Assembly: GCF_014844035.1 (NCBI RefSeq)
Contig: NZ_CP062159.1
Span: 5,270,001-5,334,000 of the forward strand
DNA: 64,000 nucleotides
Reading direction: 5' to 3'
Source of the DNA: Flavobacterium sp. MDT1-60
Lineage (GTDB): Bacteria > Bacteroidota > Bacteroidia > Flavobacteriales > Flavobacteriaceae
This document shows positions 50,429-57,903 of this stretch, piece after piece (positions within the stretch are counted from its first letter, which is position 1; each line of letters opens with the position of its first letter). Below the pieces are notes generated by a model. It had not been told where the DNA came from. It did not search any database and saw only the letters and a program-made list of their open reading frames with translations. The position numbers and the translations under genes are program-made.

Positions 50429-50962
50429 ATGGCAACTACAAAATGGTCAATTGACCCAACACATTCAGAAATTGGTTTTAAAGTTAAACACATGATGTTT
50501 ACAAATGTTTCAGGTAAATTTGGAGCATACGACGCAACAATTACTACAGAAGGAGATAACTTCGAAAATGCTGATATCCAATTTTCCGGAGATATCGCTT
50601 CTATTGACACTGCAAATGCAGACAGAGATGGTCATTTAAGAAGTGGAGATTTCTTTGATGCTGAAAATCATCCAAAATTAAATTTCAAAGGTTCATCATT
50701 CAAAAAAATCAATGATGGCGAATATGAATTAACTGGAGATTTAGCTATCAAAGGTGTTTCAAAAACAGTAAAATTTCCTGTAGAATTTAGCGGAACTATG
50801 ACTGATCCTTGGGGAAATACTAAAGTAGGTTTAAACATTGAAGGCAAAATCAATCGTAAAGATTGGGGATTAAACTGGAACTCAGCTCTTGAAACTGGTG
50901 GTGTTTTAGTTGGAGAAGAAGTTCGTTTGAACATTGAATTACAATTTGCAAAACAAGCTTAA
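50429..50962 (+). CDS. YceI family protein
   Basis: This 177-residue lipocalin-like beta-barrel protein binds polyisoprenoid-type lipids in characterised members. Motifs are WSIDPTHSEIGFKVKHMMFT near the N-terminus, ADRDGHLRSGDFFDAENHPK and the C-terminal DWGLNWNSALETGGVLVGEE. There is no signal peptide from ATG 50429, so this one appears cytoplasmic, as is common in Flavobacterium. It is transcribed from a promoter nearly identical in design to that of the upstream pirin gene. Confidence 0.93.
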   Translation: MATTKWSIDPTHSEIGFKVKHMMFTNVSGKFGAYDATITTEGDNFENADIQFSGDIASIDTANADRDGHLRSGDFFDAENHPKLNFKGSSFKKINDGEYELTGDLAIKGVSKTVKFPVEFSGTMTDPWGNTKVGLNIEGKINRKDWGLNWNSALETGGVLVGEEVRLNIELQFAKQA

Positions 50963-51044
50963 TCTTATAAAAAATAGGTTTTAATTTGGTTAGTTAAAAA
51001 CCCCGTACTTTTTAGAAAGTGCAGGGTTTTTTCTTTTTTTTGGG

Positions 51045-51134
51045 TTTGCCACGAATTTCACTAATTTTCACTAATTTTTTTATGTACAAAATCTATAAAA
51101 AATTAATTCGTGGAAATTCGGGAAATTCGTGGCA
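51045..51134. repeat. Dispersed hairpin repeat, TTTGCCACGAATT family, copy 3
   Basis: It starts TTTGCCACGAATTTCACTAA and ends GAAATTCGGGAAATTCGTGG then CA. The arms of about 30 nt are nearly complementary around an AT-rich loop. A terminator-like hairpin (CCCCGTACTTTTTAGAAAGT, GCAGGG) precedes it. It lies between the convergent YceI and AraC genes. Confidence 0.85.
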
Positions 51135-51144
51135 GACAAAAAAA

Positions 51145-52008
51145 TCATCGCAAAGTATTCCGAAATTCTGTGGGAGACATTCCTGTTTGTTTTTTGAAAA
51201 ATCTCGAGAAATAAGAATAATCTTCGTAGCCGACAGCAAAAGCCACTTCATTTACAGCCAATTGTTTATCGATTAACATTCGTTTTATTTCCAGAATCAC
51301 GCGATCCATAATGACTTCTGTGGCTGTCTTTTGCAGAATTTCATTGCAGATTCTATTTAAATGTTTTAATGTGATATTTAATTTTTCTGCATAAAAAGAA
51401 GGCAATTTCTCTTGTCTGAAATATTGCTCCAAAAGCAATTCAAATTTGTTGATTTTAATATTGTACGAATGTGTTTGATGCGAATACGTTTCACTGTATT
51501 TTCGGGAAATTTCAATGTGAATACAATCAAGCAAATTAAGCATTTTATCCAATTGCAATTTATTATTCTGATTATTCTCCTGAATGAGTAAATCAAAATA
51601 CGGTAAGATTTTTAGCATTTCATTTTCTTCAAAAACCATTTCGGGCCGATTGTGAATAGAATGATAAAAATTATACTCGTTGATTTTTTTCTGTCCAAAA
51701 TATAAATTATAAAGTTCCTGCGAAAAGATAATCACAAAACCTTCAATATCTTCAGACAGACTCCAGTGATGCATTTGTCCCGGCTGAAGAACAAACAAAC
51801 TTCCTCTTTTTATTTCGAATTGATCAAAATCGACTTCATGCAATCCGGATCCATTTGTAAAAAACACCATTAAATACGAATCATGCCGATGCGGTTCTTC
51901 TACAAAACTGTGGCTTTTTAAATGTTCAGCAAAAGTATTGACATAAAAATCGCGATGAACATCATTACAGCTAAAATTCTGAACACTATAAACGGGATAT
52001 TTCTTCAT
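51145..52008 (-). CDS. AraC family transcriptional regulator
   Basis: This 287-residue regulator has an N-terminal cupin-like sensing domain (PHRHDSYLMVFFTNGSGLHE, then FEIKRGSLFVLQPGQMHHWS). The C-terminal double helix-turn-helix spans about 190-285 and ends with the family signature VAFAVGYEDYSYFSRFFKKQ. It is divergent from the DUF983 gene. Its ligand and targets are unknown; the nearby pirin/YceI palindrome is one candidate target but nothing ties them directly. Confidence 0.93.
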   Translation of the reverse strand: MKKYPVYSVQNFSCNDVHRDFYVNTFAEHLKSHSFVEEPHRHDSYLMVFFTNGSGLHEVDFDQFEIKRGSLFVLQPGQMHHWSLSEDIEGFVIIFSQELYNLYFGQKKINEYNFYHSIHNRPEMVFEENEMLKILPYFDLLIQENNQNNKLQLDKMLNLLDCIHIEISRKYSETYSHQTHSYNIKINKFELLLEQYFRQEKLPSFYAEKLNITLKHLNRICNEILQKTATEVIMDRVILEIKRMLIDKQLAVNEVAFAVGYEDYSYFSRFFKKQTGMSPTEFRNTLR

Positions 52009-52073
52009 GACAAATGTCTTTATTGTGCTATAATAAGCGAAGATATAAAAAAGACTTTTATCCTACTCCAAAT

Positions 52074-52081
52074 TACCTTTG
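52074..52081 (+). promoter_or_regulatory. -7 box of the DUF983 gene
   Basis: TACCTTTG matches TAnnTTTG and sits 23 nt before ATG 52104. It supports that start over the longer reading frame that opens at 52014, which would overlap the promoter. Confidence 0.45.
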
Positions 52082-52103
52082 TATATCTAAAAACAACAAA
52101 GTC

Positions 52104-52466
52104 ATGTCAAATACATTAACTCATATTTTAAGCAACGAATGTCCAGTTTGTCATAAAGGAAAAGTTTTTAAAGACAAAAACATTTTCCTGAATTTTGGTC
52201 TTCCAAAAATGAATGAATATTGCAGTCATTGTAACTACAAATTCCAAAAAGAACCAGGGTATTTCTTTGGAGCAATGTACGTAAACTACGGACTGACAGT
52301 TGCACAAGGTATTGCTACTTATTGTATTGCTCAGTTTTTCTTCGACCAAACATTCGATTTACGAATCATTCCCATTATTGCTGTTGTAATTACCTTACTC
52401 ACTTCTTTCAATCTCCGATTTTCAAGATTAGCATGGATTTATATGTTTAAGGATTATACGAGCTAA
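52104..52466 (+). CDS. DUF983 family membrane protein
   Basis: This 120-residue protein has a zinc-ribbon-like pair of motifs, C13-P-V-C16 and Y-C40-S-H-C43. Two transmembrane helices follow at about 62-80 and 88-106. The DUF983 hallmark EPGYFFGAMYVNYGL is present. Family members are sometimes near cytochrome oxidase genes, but that context is missing here. The start is ATG 52104, directly downstream of a -7 box. Confidence 0.88.
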   Translation: MSNTLTHILSNECPVCHKGKVFKDKNIFLNFGLPKMNEYCSHCNYKFQKEPGYFFGAMYVNYGLTVAQGIATYCIAQFFFDQTFDLRIIPIIAVVITLLTSFNLRFSRLAWIYMFKDYTS

Positions 52467-52539
52467 AAAAATACTATTTTTGCCTTTCAATTGAAACTAA
52501 TTTTCAATTTCAAAAAAAATAAAAAAATAAATTAGACAA

Positions 52540-53415
52540 ATGAAGGCATACGTATTTCCAGGTCAGGGCGCACAGTTTACAGGAATGGGCAAAGACTTAT
52601 ATGAATCATCGGCTTTAGCCGCAGCATTATTCGAAAAAGCTAACGAAATTTTAGGCTTTAGAATTACAGATATTATGTTTGAAGGTACTGCCGAAGAACT
52701 AAAAGAAACTAAAGTTACACAGCCGGCAGTATTTTTACATTCGGTAATTTTAGCTAAAACTTTAGGAGAAGATTTTAAACCAGAAATGGTTGCAGGACAT
52801 TCTTTAGGTGAATTTTCAGCATTGGTTGCCAACGGAACTTTATCTTTTGAAGATGGTTTGAAATTAGTTTCACAACGTGCTTTGGCAATGCAAAAAGCCT
52901 GCGAAATTACTCCGTCTACAATGGCTGCAGTTTTAGGATTAGCTGATAATATCGTTGAAGAAGTTTGTGCTTCTATTGATGGAATTGTTGTTGCTGCAAA
53001 TTATAACTGTCCTGGACAATTAGTAATTTCAGGAGAAACTTCAGCAGTTGAAAAAGCTTGTGAAGCGATGAAAGCCGCAGGAGCAAAACGTGCTTTAATT
53101 TTACCTGTTGGAGGAGCATTTCACTCTCCAATGATGGAACCAGCAAGAGAAGAATTAGCAGCTGCAATTGAAGCTACAACTTTCTCTACTCCTATTTGTC
53201 CCGTTTACCAAAACGTAACTGCAAATGCAGTTTCTGATGCAAACGAAATCAAAAAGAACTTAATTATACAATTGACTGCTCCTGTAAAATGGACACAATC
53301 TGTACAGCAAATGATTGCTGACGGCGCTACTTTATTTACTGAAGTTGGTCCCGGAAAAGTGTTAGCAGGTTTGATTAATAAAATCGACAAGGAAGCGGTT
53401 ACGGCGAATGCTTAA
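52540..53415 (+). CDS. fabD: Malonyl-CoA:ACP transacylase
   Basis: This 291-residue enzyme transfers malonyl groups to acyl carrier protein to start fatty acid elongation. Motifs are VFPGQGAQFTGMG at the N-terminus, nucleophile Ser88 (AGHSLGEFSAL) and the catalytic His195 (VGGAFHSPMME). Length is normal. It is not clustered with other fab genes here. A terminator follows at 53467. Confidence 0.96.
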   Translation: MKAYVFPGQGAQFTGMGKDLYESSALAAALFEKANEILGFRITDIMFEGTAEELKETKVTQPAVFLHSVILAKTLGEDFKPEMVAGHSLGEFSALVANGTLSFEDGLKLVSQRALAMQKACEITPSTMAAVLGLADNIVEEVCASIDGIVVAANYNCPGQLVISGETSAVEKACEAMKAAGAKRALILPVGGAFHSPMMEPAREELAAAIEATTFSTPICPVYQNVTANAVSDANEIKKNLIIQLTAPVKWTQSVQQMIADGATLFTEVGPGKVLAGLINKIDKEAVTANA

Positions 53416-53424
53416 TTTTTAGTA

Positions 53425-53450
53425 ATCAGTCGCAGTTTCAGTTTTCAGTT
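53425..53450. repeat. AGTCTCGGTTTTCAGT dispersed repeat, copy 2
   Basis: AATCAGTCGCAGTTTCAGTT, then TTCAGTT, follows fabD. It matches the boxes at 45248-45280 and, inverted, 55124-55156. Confidence 0.6.
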
Positions 53451-53466
53451 ATTGACGATATAAATA

Positions 53467-53506
53467 AAATCCTCATGAACAGCTTGTTTATGAGGATTTT
53501 TTATAT
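53467..53506 (+). terminator. Terminator of fabD
   Basis: The stem AATCCTCAT/ATGAGGATT with a 13-nt loop is followed by a T run. A reading frame that would start with the ATG at 53475 lies inside this stem and is therefore not the real start of the next gene. Confidence 0.85.
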
Positions 53507-53546
53507 AAAACCAATTAAATTTACTCCAGAATCTCAATCCCTTAAA

Positions 53547-53885
53547 ATGAGATTAAATATGATGAAAGAAAAATTTACATTCATAAAAACGGATAAAAAA
53601 ATTGTAAAACTACATTTTGATTCCATAGCGGTAATTAAAGGCCTTGGAAACTATGTTCAGATTATAACAATAGAAAATATCAAACACACCTATTACAAAT
53701 CTTTAAAAGACTTAATAGATGTATTACCTAATGAATTTATGAGGGTTCACAATTCATTTATAATCAACTTAACCAATATAGATAGCATAGAAGACAATCA
53801 TATTATGGCCAAAGGAAATAAAATAACTATTGGCAAGACTTATAAAGATTGCCTAACAAAAGCAATCAATAAATTCATGCTGTAA
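53547..53885 (+). CDS. LytTR DNA-binding domain protein
   Basis: This protein of about 112 residues consists of a single LytTR domain (FTFIKTDKKIVKLHFDSIAV, NYVQIITIEN, then FMRVHNSFIINLTNIDSIED) without a receiver or sensor. Stand-alone LytTR proteins bind DNA and may be controlled by a membrane partner; none is adjacent. ATG 53547 is used; 53559 and 53562 (MKEKFTFIK) are also possible. The longer frame from 53475 starts in the fabD terminator and is rejected. Confidence 0.83.
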   Translation: MRLNMMKEKFTFIKTDKKIVKLHFDSIAVIKGLGNYVQIITIENIKHTYYKSLKDLIDVLPNEFMRVHNSFIINLTNIDSIEDNHIMAKGNKITIGKTYKDCLTKAINKFML

Positions 53886-53996
53886 CTATCAACATAAAAA
53901 AAGACTGTGCCTGCATACTATTTACCCACATCTGTATAAAAAAGTTTCTTATACGATTTGCTATGATTTTATTTGCCTGAACCTAAAAACGCAGCA

Positions 53997-54524
53997 ATGA
54001 TAAAATCAATTTTTAAAATCACATTAATTATGATAGCAAATACAGCATTCTTAAGTGGACAAGAGATTCAATATCCATTAAAAGAAGACGTAACTTCAAT
54101 AGACGGGATCATAAAAGCTTCTTATGAAGTAGTTTCAGGAGATATTGGAGAAAAAAGGCAATGGAAAAGAGATCTTTCGCTTCATAATTCAAAGGCAATT
54201 TATTGCTTTCCTGCGGTAAATTCAGAAGATGAAATTAAACAGACCGTTATGCCCATCAGTGATTTTCATAAATTAACAGATGATATGGTATTAACAACTG
54301 CGTTTTATGAAAACGAAATCAATCGCGAAGTACAAATATTCGGAAACATTGCTCATGTATGGAGTACATACGAAACGAGATTAGTAAAGAATGGTCCGGT
54401 TGCCCGAAGAGGAATTAACAGTATTCAGCTTTATTTTGATGAAAATAGATGGTGGATTATATCCTGGATATTTGACAAAGAAACTGAATCACAAAAAATC
54501 CCACCAACTTTTGACCGACATTAA
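53997..54524 (+). CDS. Secreted NTF2-like (SnoaL/DUF4440-type) protein
   Basis: This 175-residue protein has a signal peptide (IKSIFKITLIMIANTAFLSG, cut near GQ). A cone-shaped NTF2-like fold is suggested by a helical start, then VQIFGNIAHVWSTYETRLVK, RRGINSIQLYFDENRWWIIS and WIFDKE. Such proteins bind or modify small molecules, or are structural; the pocket cannot be assigned. ATG 53997 is used, since the earlier TTG at 53973 precedes a weak signal. A second NTF2-like protein is at 56190-56630. Confidence 0.75.
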   Translation: MIKSIFKITLIMIANTAFLSGQEIQYPLKEDVTSIDGIIKASYEVVSGDIGEKRQWKRDLSLHNSKAIYCFPAVNSEDEIKQTVMPISDFHKLTDDMVLTTAFYENEINREVQIFGNIAHVWSTYETRLVKNGPVARRGINSIQLYFDENRWWIISWIFDKETESQKIPPTFDRH

Positions 54525-54842
54525 CTAAAGTTCTTTCGCTTCAATAGAATAATTATTTACGATTCCAGTGATCAAATAATTTTGATTTCTTTTTTCAAAG
54601 AAGATATACCAAGTTGTTCTGGCATTAGTTTTATAAAAAATATAATTCAAACCTAAATATTGAAGTGCAATTGGAGTTTTCTTGTGAGGAAAACTGGAAA
54701 CACTCGAAATAACAAAACCAACTATTTTATCGACATAATTTTGTGCCGATTCAGGGAAACCAAAATATTCGTCTTCAAAAAGCGAAAAAACTAGATCATC
54801 AAAATATTCTAGAACTACCTTTTCAAAAATTATTTTTTCCAA
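54525..54842 (-). CDS. RelE/ParE-like toxin of a type II toxin-antitoxin pair
   Basis: This 105-residue protein has the ParE-like pattern. An N-terminal helical pair (LEYFDDLVFSLFEDEYFGF, then AQNYVDKIVGFVI) leads to a three-stranded sheet (YIFYKTNARTTWYIFFEKRN, then YLITGIVNNY). It overlaps the small upstream gene by 13 nt, the layout typical of antitoxin-first TA operons. ParE/RelE toxins attack gyrase or cleave mRNA on ribosomes; which applies is unknown. The catalytic pattern is weak, so a non-toxic relative is possible. Confidence 0.65.
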   Translation of the reverse strand: MEKIIFEKVVLEYFDDLVFSLFEDEYFGFPESAQNYVDKIVGFVISSVSSFPHKKTPIALQYLGLNYIFYKTNARTTWYIFFEKRNQNYLITGIVNNYSIEAKEL

Positions 54843-55030
54843 GGATATGCTTTTATTCTTTTAGACATTTCAGCTTTAAATTCCTCTGGTGTTAATCCTT
54901 TTGCAAACTCAGCATCAAAATCAAAAGTCTCGCGGTCTATTCCTTTAAATTTAGGTTTCTGAACTTCATATTCTACTCTAGGCTCCTCAACCTTATTATT
55001 TTTTTTATTATTTTTTTCTGAATCCATCAT
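54830..55030 (-). CDS. Probable antitoxin partner
   Basis: This 66-residue charged protein has a Lys/Asn-rich N-terminus (MMDSEKNNKKNNKVEEPRVE). The C-terminal helix (FAKGLTPEEFKAEMSKRIKA, YPW) could bind the toxin. There is no clear DNA-binding domain. The 13-nt overlap with the ParE-like gene and the -7 box at 55049-55056 support a two-gene operon. The role is inferred from context. Confidence 0.55.
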   Translation of the reverse strand: MMDSEKNNKKNNKVEEPRVEYEVQKPKFKGIDRETFDFDAEFAKGLTPEEFKAEMSKRIKAYPWKK

Positions 55031-55048
55031 TCCTACATTTTAATCTTA

Positions 55049-55056
55049 CAAATTTA
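55049..55056 (-). promoter_or_regulatory. -7 box of the toxin-antitoxin pair
   Basis: The minus strand reads TAAATTTG, 19 nt upstream of the antitoxin ATG, with a TTG 15 nt further up (55072-55074). It implies a short leader. Confidence 0.45.
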
Positions 55057-55075
55057 CAAAATAAATCGAATCAAA

Positions 55076-55113
55076 ATAAAAATCCCAAATGATAATCATT
55101 TGGGATTTTTTTA
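55076..55113 (-). terminator. Terminator of the galE operon
   Basis: AATCCCAAATGAT and ATCATTTGGGATT form a 13-bp stem with T runs on both strands, between the galE 3' end and the TA promoter. Confidence 0.8.
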
Positions 55114-55123
55114 CGTTAGTTTT

Positions 55124-55156
55124 TCGACTGAAAACTGCGACCGAGACTGAAAACTA
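55124..55156. repeat. AGTCTCGGTTTTCAGT dispersed repeat, copy 3 (inverted)
   Basis: CGACTGAAAACTGCGACCGA, then GACTGAAAACT, is the complement of the box family at 45248 and 53425. It sits between the terminator and galE. Confidence 0.6.
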
Positions 55157-55160
55157 AAAA

Positions 55161-56174
55161 TTAAGAACGAACTTTTTGTTCCCATTTCCAGGCGCTTGCC
55201 ATTGCTTCGTCTAAACTTAATTCTGCTTTCCAGCCTAAAACATTATTTGCTTTATCTGTATTAGCATACGCTTCAGTAATATCACCTTCACGACGCGGCA
55301 TAATTTTGTATGGTAATTTTTTATCGCTTACTTTTTCGAAACTATTGATTACTTCAAGAACTGAACTTCCTTTTCCGGTTCCTAAATTAAAAGTTTCTAC
55401 TTTTTGTAAATTCTTTTTATTGAATAAACGCTGTAATGCAATAACGTGTGCTTTTGCCAAATCTACTACGTGAATGTAATCACGAACTGCAGTTCCATCA
55501 GGAGTTGGATAATCATCTCCAAAAACAGATAACTCTTTACGTAGTCCCATGCCAGTTTGAGTAATAAAAGGAACTAAATTCTGAGGAACGCCTAATGGTA
55601 ATTCTCCAATTTCATTGGAAGAATGCGCTCCCACCGGGTTAAAATAACGCAATAAAATTGCGCTTATATTAGTTACTTTAGTAGTGTCTGTTATAATTTC
55701 TTCTCCAATTTGCTTGGTATTTCCATATGGAGACATTGCTGCCTGCACGGGAGCATCTTCGGTAATTGGCATTTTTTCGGCTTGACCGTAAACAGTACAA
55801 GACGAACTGAAAATAAAACTTGCTTCAGTTTTTTGCTGTAATTCCTGTAAAAGATAAACCAAACTGCTGATGTTGTTTTCGTAATACAACAACGGATTTT
55901 CAACACTTTCTCCAACCGCTTTTGAAGCTGCAAAATGAATTACCCCTGTAACATCGCTGTGTTTTTTAAAGAAATCCTGAACTGACGCTTTTTCTCTTAA
56001 ATCTAACTTTTCGAATAAAGGTGTTTTTCCTGTAATGTTTGTAATTCCTTGTAAAACATCTTCTGAAGAATTCGAAAGATTATCAATTATCACAACTTCA
56101 AAGCCTTCATTTTGCAATTCGACAACGGTGTGAGAACCAATAAATCCTAATCCTCCTGTTACTAATACTTTCAT
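55161..56174 (-). CDS. galE: UDP-glucose 4-epimerase
   Basis: This 337-residue short-chain dehydrogenase-type enzyme interconverts UDP-glucose and UDP-galactose. It has the NAD-binding motif T-G-G-L-G-F-I-G-S-H and the catalytic Tyr150-x-x-x-Lys154 pair (SPYGNTKQ), preceded by SSSCTVYG. RDYIHVVDLAKAHV is typical of GalE. It is the third gene of the leftward unit DegT aminotransferase-NTF2-galE, and with kdtA across the divergent promoter it points to cell-surface polysaccharide supply. Confidence 0.94.
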   Translation of the reverse strand: MKVLVTGGLGFIGSHTVVELQNEGFEVVIIDNLSNSSEDVLQGITNITGKTPLFEKLDLREKASVQDFFKKHSDVTGVIHFAASKAVGESVENPLLYYENNISSLVYLLQELQQKTEASFIFSSSCTVYGQAEKMPITEDAPVQAAMSPYGNTKQIGEEIITDTTKVTNISAILLRYFNPVGAHSSNEIGELPLGVPQNLVPFITQTGMGLRKELSVFGDDYPTPDGTAVRDYIHVVDLAKAHVIALQRLFNKKNLQKVETFNLGTGKGSSVLEVINSFEKVSDKKLPYKIMPRREGDITEAYANTDKANNVLGWKAELSLDEAMASAWKWEQKVRS

Positions 56175-56189
56175 TTTTTTGGTTGTTTT

Positions 56190-56630
56190 TTATGTAGTTA
56201 ATTTGTAAGCCTGCCTTGCAATAAGAATCCAATTATTCTTTTGTTTTTGCCAAACAAGCATTATTCCGATTTTAATATCTTTATCACCGCCTCCATCTTT
56301 GGTATGCGCTGCAAGGACATGTCTCACTATCGCAACACCATTCTGAATTGTTATGGTTTGATCCTGAAATTCAATAGTTTCAAAATCTGATTTTCCGCTA
56401 ACAATTCCATCTATAAATTCTGCCTGATTTTGAAAATTACCATTCGAATGAACATAATCCAATTTTTCAGAAGTCAGCGATTTTAATTTAGTTCCATCAG
56501 CATCAATCATTGCTTTACGCAAAACTTCAACCTGATTACCTACAGCCGTTTCATCTTTGGTATTTGATTTTTGGGCAAAGCCCGAAAACTGAATAAGAAA
56601 CATCAAAATTAAAACACCTAATTTCTTCAT
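56190..56630 (-). CDS. Secreted NTF2-like (DUF4440) protein
   Basis: This 146-residue protein has a signal peptide ending FSGFAQ. A DUF4440/SnoaL-like fold follows (VEVLRKAMIDADGTKLKSLT, then EKLDYVHSNGNFQNQAEFID and LVWQKQKNNWILIARQAYKL). It lies between the DegT aminotransferase (3 nt gap) and galE (15 nt gap) in one operon. Function is unknown; a link to surface sugars is only positional. Confidence 0.82.
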   Translation of the reverse strand: MKKLGVLILMFLIQFSGFAQKSNTKDETAVGNQVEVLRKAMIDADGTKLKSLTSEKLDYVHSNGNFQNQAEFIDGIVSGKSDFETIEFQDQTITIQNGVAIVRHVLAAHTKDGGGDKDIKIGIMLVWQKQKNNWILIARQAYKLTT

Positions 56631-56633
56631 AAT

Positions 56634-57767
56634 TTATTTATTTAAAAATTCTAAAACAGAATCTGTAATAAATTTAATTTGCTCATCATCAAGTTCAGTG
56701 TGCATTGGTAAAGCAATAACTTCTTTTACTAATTGATTGGTTACCGGAAATTGCTCTTCTTTATAACGAGTATCAACATAAGCTTTTTGTGAATGCAACG
56801 GAATTGGATAGTAAATTGCACATGGAATTCCTTTATCCAACAAATGTTGCATTAAAGCATTTCTGTCTGCATCAACAATTCTCAACACATATTGATGAAA
56901 AACATGATCATTTTCGTTTGCATCAAATTCTGGTGTGATAATGTGTGCATTTCCGGCAAAAGCTGCATTGTATTTTGAAGCTGCCAAACGACGTGCTGCA
57001 TTATATTCATCTAAAAGCGGCAATTTTGCGTTTAAAACCCCTGCCTGAATACTATCTAAACGTGAATTTACACCTACAACATCATGATGATAACGCTCAT
57101 ACATTCCGTGATTTACAATTCCACGGATAATGTGCGCTAATTTATCATCATTAGTAAAAATTGCTCCACCATCTCCATAACAACCTAAGTTTTTAGAAGG
57201 AAAAAATGACGTTGCAGCAACGTGTCCAATTACACCAACTTTGCTTTTTGTCCCTGATTTAGAAATATAATCAGCTCCAATTGCCTGTGCATTATCTTCA
57301 ATTACATATAAATTATGTTCGGCAGCAATTTCCATAATTGCATCCATATTCGCTGCACGGCCAAATAAATGCACCGGAACAATTGCTTTTGTTTTTGGTG
57401 TAATCGCTTTTTTAATTGCCTCGATATCAATATTCATATTCGTCATATCAACATCAACTAAAACTGGCGTTAATTGCAACAAAGCGATTACCTCAACAGT
57501 AGCTGCAAAAGTAAAATCGGCAGTAATTACCTCATCACCCGGTTTTAAATCCAGACCCATCATGGCTATTTGCAATGCATCAGTACCATTTGCACACGGA
57601 ATTACATGTTTTGCCCCTAAATAATCTTCAAGATTTTTTTGAAACTGATGAACCAACGGTCCGTTTATATAAGTATTTGTATCTAAAACTTCCTGAATTG
57701 AGGCATCAACGGTAGATTTTATTTTCTCGTATTGACTTTTTAAGTCAACCATTTGAATTTTTTTCAT
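56634..57767 (-). CDS. DegT/DnrJ/EryC1/StrS family aminotransferase
   Basis: This 377-residue PLP enzyme of the sugar aminotransferase family has the internal aldimine lysine Lys192 (TSFFPSKNLGCYGDGGA) and the Asp of VIEDNAQAIGA. NGTDALQIAMMGLDLKPGDE and the C-terminal HQYVLR segment are conserved. It probably makes an amino sugar for LPS or surface glycans. The gene has its own promoter at 57829-57858, back-to-back with kdtA. The exact nucleotide sugar is unknown. Confidence 0.9.
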   Translation of the reverse strand: MKKIQMVDLKSQYEKIKSTVDASIQEVLDTNTYINGPLVHQFQKNLEDYLGAKHVIPCANGTDALQIAMMGLDLKPGDEVITADFTFAATVEVIALLQLTPVLVDVDMTNMNIDIEAIKKAITPKTKAIVPVHLFGRAANMDAIMEIAAEHNLYVIEDNAQAIGADYISKSGTKSKVGVIGHVAATSFFPSKNLGCYGDGGAIFTNDDKLAHIIRGIVNHGMYERYHHDVVGVNSRLDSIQAGVLNAKLPLLDEYNAARRLAASKYNAAFAGNAHIITPEFDANENDHVFHQYVLRIVDADRNALMQHLLDKGIPCAIYYPIPLHSQKAYVDTRYKEEQFPVTNQLVKEVIALPMHTELDDEQIKFITDSVLEFLNK

Positions 57768-57828
57768 TTGTCTTTATTTATTTAAAACTTTGAGATTAGA
57801 TTTTAAAACCAATCTCGAAAACGAAGAA

Positions 57829-57858
57829 CAAAAATAGTTATTTAATACCTTTGGGCAA
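57829..57858 (-). promoter_or_regulatory. Promoter of the aminotransferase-galE operon
   Basis: On the minus strand TTG (57858-57856) and TATTTTTG (57836-57829) are spaced by 19 nt, a full match to the Flavobacterium promoter pattern. It interleaves with the plus-strand -7 box of kdtA at 57846-57853. Confidence 0.6.
57846..57853 (+). promoter_or_regulatory. -7 box of kdtA, overlapping the divergent promoter
   Basis: TACCTTTG on the plus strand matches TAnnTTTG, 50 nt before the kdtA ATG. It lies within the spacer of the minus-strand promoter, so the two directions may compete. No good TTG is found at -33. Confidence 0.4.
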
Positions 57859-57903
57859 TGAAAATAATCGAAAGAAGCGTAATTTAGCGCCAAAATTAAA
57901 TAT

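Noticed and set aside
53475..53546. N-terminal extension of the LytTR protein
   Set aside because: The ATG at 53475 is inside the fabD terminator stem and the extension has no LytTR similarity.
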